The notes beneath the pieces were generated by a model that had not been told where the DNA came from, searched no databases, and saw nothing but the letters and a program-made list of their open reading frames with translations. A stretch of DNA of 55,815 nucleotides from Chitinophaga pinensis (GTDB lineage Bacteria; Bacteroidota; Bacteroidia; Chitinophagales; Chitinophagaceae): positions 1 through 55,815 of the forward strand of contig CAMCHR010000006.1 in the NCBI GenBank assembly GCA_945874755.1. The letters run 5' to 3'. Within the stretch, counting starts at the first letter, position 1; the number at the start of each line of letters is the position of its first letter. This document shows, piece by piece, positions 51,075 to 55,815 of the stretch. The position numbers and the translations under genes were made by a program.

Positions 51075-52583
51075 TTATGGAGTATCCCAAAATACCCTTA
51101 CCAATAAATTTGGCTTTTGAGGTGGTGCATTTTTATTTGCATCGATCTCACTTTGAGGGTAAGGTAAACTCCTTGGAATAGCTGTTGTTACTGCATTAGA
51201 AACCATAGCAATTGCAGGAAACCCTGTTCTTCTCCAATCAGTCCAGTTTTCTTGCATAACACCATAGTTAGCAACATATTTCTCCGAAATAATTCTGCTT
51301 ATACGCTGAGCTTCTGTTCCGGTCAACGTTCCATTAGCAGCAATATAAGTAGCAATATTTGCAGCAGATACCCCTGCAGATTGCATACTCGCTGTAATAC
51401 CTGCTTGGAAAAATGCCTGAGCATCACCAGGAGCACCATATACAGCAGCTTCTGCTCTCATAAAATTATACTCTGCAAAAGTCAGCATCCTAACTACTTG
51501 ATCACCGGTGTATGTAATTCCACCCTGAGCAGGTAAAGGATTCAGTGCTCCAGTTGAGGTTGGCGTTCCACCTGAAGCAGCTCCTCTTAAATAAGTATGA
51601 AAACGAGAGTAGTTTTGAGATTGAGGATCTCCAGATACTGCTCCAACATAATTGGTTGAAGTGAAAGGAAAAGGCGTAAAATAAGTAGCTCTTCTCGGAT
51701 CAGCAGATGTATTCATCATATCTACCAAGAATTTATTTGGAAATAAATAATTGGTTCTTCTCATTTCAAACTGATCAATAGGATTCTGTCTGTCAGTTAC
51801 ATTAAAGAAAGGCATTTCAAAATTATCGGTATTGGCAGCGAAGAATGAAACACCAGATTGATTTACCAATGTCGTGATTTTATTAACGCAATCCACTTTA
51901 TTAGACTTAGAATAACGCAATAGCAATCTAAGCTTAAGGGTATTCCCAAATCTTATCCAGTTGGCTTTTTTTGTGGTAAACGCACCAGTATAAATTGTGG
52001 AGTTATTACCCGGAACCAATCCTGTAGCAGGTCCATTTAAATCTGCCAATGCTTCGTCTATCATCGTTATTAATGATGTATAAATTGCCGAACCATTATC
52101 AAATTTAGGAGAAGGGTTTGCACTTGTTTGTTGTGCTTCACTAAAAGGCACATTACCATATGCATCTACTAAATGATGATAGTTATATGCTTTTAACAAT
52201 TTAGCAACGCCTCTGTAGTAAGGAGCATTTTGAGTGGTAGCTAAACGAATAATGATCTCGATATCATTGAGCATGGTTGCATAAAAAGAACTCCACATAT
52301 TATTTACATCAGCGGATTGTATCAGGTACTTTTCGTACTGTTGGGTTTGAGACTCTCCTCCGGTTGTTTGTCCGGAATACTGCTGCATAAGAAGATTTGA
52401 ATAACGATTCAAATCACTACCTGAATGAAACCCAGTATTAACAGTTACATTGGTAAGCAGCAAAGCAATAGGTGCAGCTGTTTCAGCTATCCTATCTGGA
52501 TCTTTGTTTATATCAAGGTATTTTTTGCAAGAACTAAGCCCTACCAAAAAAACCAGTGATAATGCAATTATTGTTTTTTTCAT
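51075..52583 (-). CDS. SusD/RagB family surface lipoprotein (SusD-like 2 type)
   Basis: The 502-residue lipoprotein has lipobox VGLSSCKKYLDINKDPDRI, then the SusD-like 2 features LLMQQYSGQTTGGESQTQQY, AYNYHHLVDAYGNVPFSEAQ and ENWTDWRRTGFPAI. It follows SusC with a gap of about 30 nt and is the ligand-binding partner. KKYLDIN at the lipobox is shared with the SusD of the first locus, so the two belong to the same subfamily, unlike the second SusD. Confidence 0.93.
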   Translation of the reverse strand: MKKTIIALSLVFLVGLSSCKKYLDINKDPDRIAETAAPIALLLTNVTVNTGFHSGSDLNRYSNLLMQQYSGQTTGGESQTQQYEKYLIQSADVNNMWSSFYATMLNDIEIIIRLATTQNAPYYRGVAKLLKAYNYHHLVDAYGNVPFSEAQQTSANPSPKFDNGSAIYTSLITMIDEALADLNGPATGLVPGNNSTIYTGAFTTKKANWIRFGNTLKLRLLLRYSKSNKVDCVNKITTLVNQSGVSFFAANTDNFEMPFFNVTDRQNPIDQFEMRRTNYLFPNKFLVDMMNTSADPRRATYFTPFPFTSTNYVGAVSGDPQSQNYSRFHTYLRGAASGGTPTSTGALNPLPAQGGITYTGDQVVRMLTFAEYNFMRAEAAVYGAPGDAQAFFQAGITASMQSAGVSAANIATYIAANGTLTGTEAQRISRIISEKYVANYGVMQENWTDWRRTGFPAIAMVSNAVTTAIPRSLPYPQSEIDANKNAPPQKPNLLVRVFWDTP

Positions 52584-52615
52584 TTTATAAAAATTTTATG
52601 ATTGACAATTTTTTT

Positions 52616-55600
52616 TTAGAGTGTTAATCTTAAATTAATGCCCATAGTTCTTGTTGCTGGATTTGCGTTAAACTCCAAACCTCCAATATTACTTGAACCC
52701 AATGCATTTTGCTCTGGATCCAAATGCGGATAGTCTCTAGCTATTAAGAGTAAGTTTCTTCCAAATACGCCAAATTCAATATTTCCAAATGGTGTTTTAT
52801 CAACCAAGTTTCTAGGTAATTTCATGGTAAGATTCATCTCACGTACCCTGAGCCAAGAAGTATTAACAATATATCCTTCTGCAGCAACATACTTTCCTGC
52901 ATTGCCCCAATACTGATCGGCACGGATTGGAATATTAACTGCATTACCACTAGCATCAACACCATTAAATTGATAGTTACGCAATGGAGTTACATTGTCT
53001 TTATCAAATCTTGGCAACTCTGCAGTTTCTATAACAGCACCATTTCTTCTTAAATCTGCTAAATTTCTACTGTATAAATCTCCACCTTCACGAATATCAA
53101 ACAATACATCTAAAGTAAACATTTTGTAAGAGAAGGTATTGGTAATACCAATTGTGTATCTAGGATTTGAGTTCCCCAATTTTACTACACCAGATGTTGG
53201 TAAAGGCAAGCCGGCATTGGTACCGGTAGTTTGTAAAATCATTCTACCTTGTGCATCTCTTTGGTAAGCATTTCCAAAAATAGCACCGTACTCTTCACCC
53301 AGAACCAATCTCACATTTGGCGTTGTAAATCCAGCCAAAGTAATTACTGATACGCCTGGTGCCAATTTAGTAACCATACTTCTAAATTGAGTATAGTTTG
53401 CATTGATGCTCCAAGTAAAGTTTCTGCTTTTAACAGGAACCAATCCTAAAGTTAACTCAGTTCCTTTTGTTTCGATTTCACCTGCGTTTTGGTATAACGA
53501 TGTTACACCGGAAGCAGGAGAAACAGGAACAGGAAATAATCCGTCGGTTAATTTACGAACATAATAATTAGCCTGAATAGATACTCTATTGTCAAATAAA
53601 GAAACGTCGGTTCCAATTTCCCACTCTGTGGTAAACTCTGGTTTTAACTTTGAATTACCAGCAGAATTAGAAATGGTATATCCAGAAAGTCCGTTAAAAG
53701 GATAAGCAATATTTGGACCAAATCCATCGGATGCAGAACCAAGAGAAGCATAGTTATCTGTATTGTATGCAGGAGCTGCACGACCTACTATACCATAGTT
53801 GGCCCTTAATTTCCATGAATTCAATACTTTATTCTTCAGCGTAGGAATGGCTTCGGTCATATTCGCACTCAAAGCTGCAGCTGGATAAAAGATAGACTGA
53901 CTACCTGGGGCTAATGTTGAAGCAAAATCATTTCTTGCTTTAACGTTTAAGGATAACCATCTTTTATAGTCTACAACAACATCAGCAAATACACCTAAAT
54001 TTCTAACTTGTGATGTACCAACTGATGGTGCATTGTGCACTGTTGCATTGCTAATTTGGTCAAAGCCTCTGATAGCCAACCCTGTACTTCTTACAGAAAG
54101 GGTATTGGAGAAATTATCAAAAATCTCATTTCCCAGAGTTGCAGCAACATTAAAATTACCAAATTGCTTTTGTGCATTTAATGTAAGATAAGAATTGATA
54201 TTTCTTATGTTATTTCTAACATCAGATATACCGCCGGTTCCATTGGCAGAGGTATTTCCACCACCTCTTGCTCCAACTTCATCAAAACCATGCGATCTGA
54301 AAGTTTGAATGTCTGCGCCTAATTTAAAATCGGCATTTAACCAATCATTAAATTTATACCTAGCGCCTACATTACCGATAAACCTGTTCACTTCATCATT
54401 GTAACGTACATTGTCTAAAGACCAATAAGGATTGTCTTCTCCGCCATAAAACAATTGATTTCCAGAAGCATCATAATAAGGGCTGCCTGTTAAATCGTAA
54501 CTACGAGGAATAAATAATCCACGGAAGAAAGGATTCGACAATTGATTACCCTGTTGTGATCTAATAGATGATGTATTGTTGATGCTTAAATAAGAAGAAA
54601 CAGCTAATTTACTGGTAACTTCTGAGTTTAAATTAAGAGACAATACATTTTTATTCAATTCATTGGCGCGCAATACATAGGTTTCTTTGGTATTGTTGAA
54701 TGAAACACGATACGTTGTTTTATCGGATCCTCCACTTATTCCAATTGTATTTTGGCGGTTAAACCCATCTTGAACAATGTCGGCAACATTATTAGGATAT
54801 GCTCTCAAAATTTCTGGATTACCAAAAAAGTTAGTCACTGTTTGTCCAAAAATTCTAGGCCCCCATGAAGTTGCAGTATTAAAGTTGTAAACTCCAACTG
54901 TAGAAACTGCAGCTGCAGCTCCAGATGAAGTTCCTTGTGCATATTCATTTTGATATTCAGGTAATCTATTAACAGAAATAACAGCATAAGAAGAATTAAA
55001 ATCTACATTGTTCTTGGTTCTTTTCTTTCCTTTTTTTGTAGTAATTAAAATTACACCAGCAGCACCTCTTGAACCATACAAAGAAGTTGCAGCAGCACCT
55101 TTTAATATGGTAAAGTCTTCGATATCGTCGGGGTTAATGTCTACTGCTCTATTGGAGTTGGTTACGCCGTTTTGTAGCGTAACACCACCGCCACCATTAT
55201 CAATAGGCACACCATCTAACACAAATAAAGGAGCACTGCTACCAGTCATAGAGGTATAACCTCTAATTAGTATAGCGGATCCTGCAAATGAACCTCCAGT
55301 TCCTGAAGTTCTTACACCGGCAACTTTACCAACTACCGCATTGGTAATATTGGTATTGCGAACTTGTGTTAAATCTTCGGAAGAAATTTTAGGAGTTGAA
55401 TAACCTAAGGTTTTTGCATCTCTTCTAATTCCAAAAGAGGTAACTACAACGTCAGAAAGATTGTCATCAGCGCTAGATAAAGAAGCAGAAATTGAATTAG
55501 AAGCGCCTAAACTGATTTCTTTGCTGCCAAAATTTAAGGCAGAAATAACCAATGTTTTTGCAGAAGAAGGCATGGTTAATTTAAAATTACCTTCCGCATC

Positions 55601-55762
55601 GGCGGTAGTTCCAACTTGGGAACCTTTAACTAAGACAGTTGCTCCAGCAATAGCGGCACCCTTGTCATCTGTGATTTTTCCTGTGATGGTTCTGCTATTC
55701 TGAGCCGAAACTACAGATAAAGCCCCAATCATAAGAAAGCACAAAAAAAAGAATTTTCTCAT
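52616..55762 (-). CDS. SusC/RagA family TonB-dependent outer membrane transporter
   Basis: The 1048-residue protein has a signal peptide (1-21, ending VSAQ) and a carboxypeptidase-regulatory-like domain (RTITGKITDDKGAAIAGATV). The TonB-box-like start is LSDVVVTSFGIRRDAKTLGY. Plug motifs are ILIRGYTSMTGSSAPLFVLD and GVILITTKKGKKRTKNN, and the barrel ends GINLRLTL. It is the first gene of a two-gene SusC-SusD operon. The start codon lies 53 nt from the window edge, so the promoter is mostly out of view. Substrate unknown. Confidence 0.94.
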   Translation of the reverse strand: MRKFFFLCFLMIGALSVVSAQNSRTITGKITDDKGAAIAGATVLVKGSQVGTTADAEGNFKLTMPSSAKTLVISALNFGSKEISLGASNSISASLSSADDNLSDVVVTSFGIRRDAKTLGYSTPKISSEDLTQVRNTNITNAVVGKVAGVRTSGTGGSFAGSAILIRGYTSMTGSSAPLFVLDGVPIDNGGGGVTLQNGVTNSNRAVDINPDDIEDFTILKGAAATSLYGSRGAAGVILITTKKGKKRTKNNVDFNSSYAVISVNRLPEYQNEYAQGTSSGAAAAVSTVGVYNFNTATSWGPRIFGQTVTNFFGNPEILRAYPNNVADIVQDGFNRQNTIGISGGSDKTTYRVSFNNTKETYVLRANELNKNVLSLNLNSEVTSKLAVSSYLSINNTSSIRSQQGNQLSNPFFRGLFIPRSYDLTGSPYYDASGNQLFYGGEDNPYWSLDNVRYNDEVNRFIGNVGARYKFNDWLNADFKLGADIQTFRSHGFDEVGARGGGNTSANGTGGISDVRNNIRNINSYLTLNAQKQFGNFNVAATLGNEIFDNFSNTLSVRSTGLAIRGFDQISNATVHNAPSVGTSQVRNLGVFADVVVDYKRWLSLNVKARNDFASTLAPGSQSIFYPAAALSANMTEAIPTLKNKVLNSWKLRANYGIVGRAAPAYNTDNYASLGSASDGFGPNIAYPFNGLSGYTISNSAGNSKLKPEFTTEWEIGTDVSLFDNRVSIQANYYVRKLTDGLFPVPVSPASGVTSLYQNAGEIETKGTELTLGLVPVKSRNFTWSINANYTQFRSMVTKLAPGVSVITLAGFTTPNVRLVLGEEYGAIFGNAYQRDAQGRMILQTTGTNAGLPLPTSGVVKLGNSNPRYTIGITNTFSYKMFTLDVLFDIREGGDLYSRNLADLRRNGAVIETAELPRFDKDNVTPLRNYQFNGVDASGNAVNIPIRADQYWGNAGKYVAAEGYIVNTSWLRVREMNLTMKLPRNLVDKTPFGNIEFGVFGRNLLLIARDYPHLDPEQNALGSSNIGGLEFNANPATRTMGINLRLTL

Positions 55763-55815
55763 GTGTTTTAATTTTTAGTTTAGAGAATATTAAATATAGT
55801 AAACTTTTGTAAAAA

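Overview
The window reads as a chromosomal segment of a Bacteroidota bacterium, most likely a Chitinophagaceae-like freshwater or soil organism. The evidence is three SusC/SusD outer-membrane pairs, lipoproteins with short N-terminal lipoboxes, A-rich and Shine-Dalgarno-poor start regions, promoters of the TTG-N19-22-TAnnTTTG type, low GC content, and an alpha-beta fused branched-chain 2-oxoacid dehydrogenase E1. Genus is inference. I saw no rRNA, tRNA, CRISPR array, transposase or integrase.

Layout. 1-25 kb is mostly housekeeping and transport: the end of atpG, scpB, lysA, an MlaF-like ABC ATPase, a secreted thioredoxin-fold protein, mdh, a GT9 glycosyltransferase, MFS, DedA, dicarboxylate and APC transporters, YebC, fused E1, a DUF1573 protein, a small basic protein, YjbR, a radical SAM enzyme, TerC, an indoleamine-dioxygenase-family protein, an MBL hydrolase and an M28 peptidase. 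A SulP transporter, a DUF2490 protein and a beta-carbonic anhydrase form an operon (22.2-25.1 kb) that looks like a bicarbonate uptake unit. A divergent TetR-family gene lies beside it, and a palindrome overlaps the SulP -7 box.

26-39 kb holds two SusC/SusD systems facing each other: 26.3-33.0 kb on +, with DUF4397 and phosphodiester-glycosidase genes, and 33.1-38.2 kb on -, with a surface lipoprotein. A third pair fills 51.1-55.8 kb on -. None is accompanied by a recognisable glycoside hydrolase. 38.6-50 kb is an accessory zone of small, mostly lipoprotein or secreted genes. It is punctuated by short repeated intergenic elements and contains a truncated AlgH-family gene and a lipoprotein gene with an in-frame amber codon.

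The most striking locus is 43.4-47.3 kb (minus strand). A D-Ala-D-Ala-ligase-like ATP-grasp protein is followed after 3 nt by a second ATP-grasp protein fused to a complete SET plus post-SET lysine-methyltransferase domain. Next comes a lipoprotein that joins a c-type-cytochrome-like domain to a peptidylglycine-hydroxylase-like copper monooxygenase domain with all six expected copper ligands. Together they could form a peptide or protein modification pathway; that function is inference.

Three small reading frames carry unusual start or stop signals: ATA where ATG is expected after yebC, an in-frame TAA in the basic-protein gene, and an in-frame TAG in the 40.4 kb lipoprotein gene. Each needs read-level confirmation.
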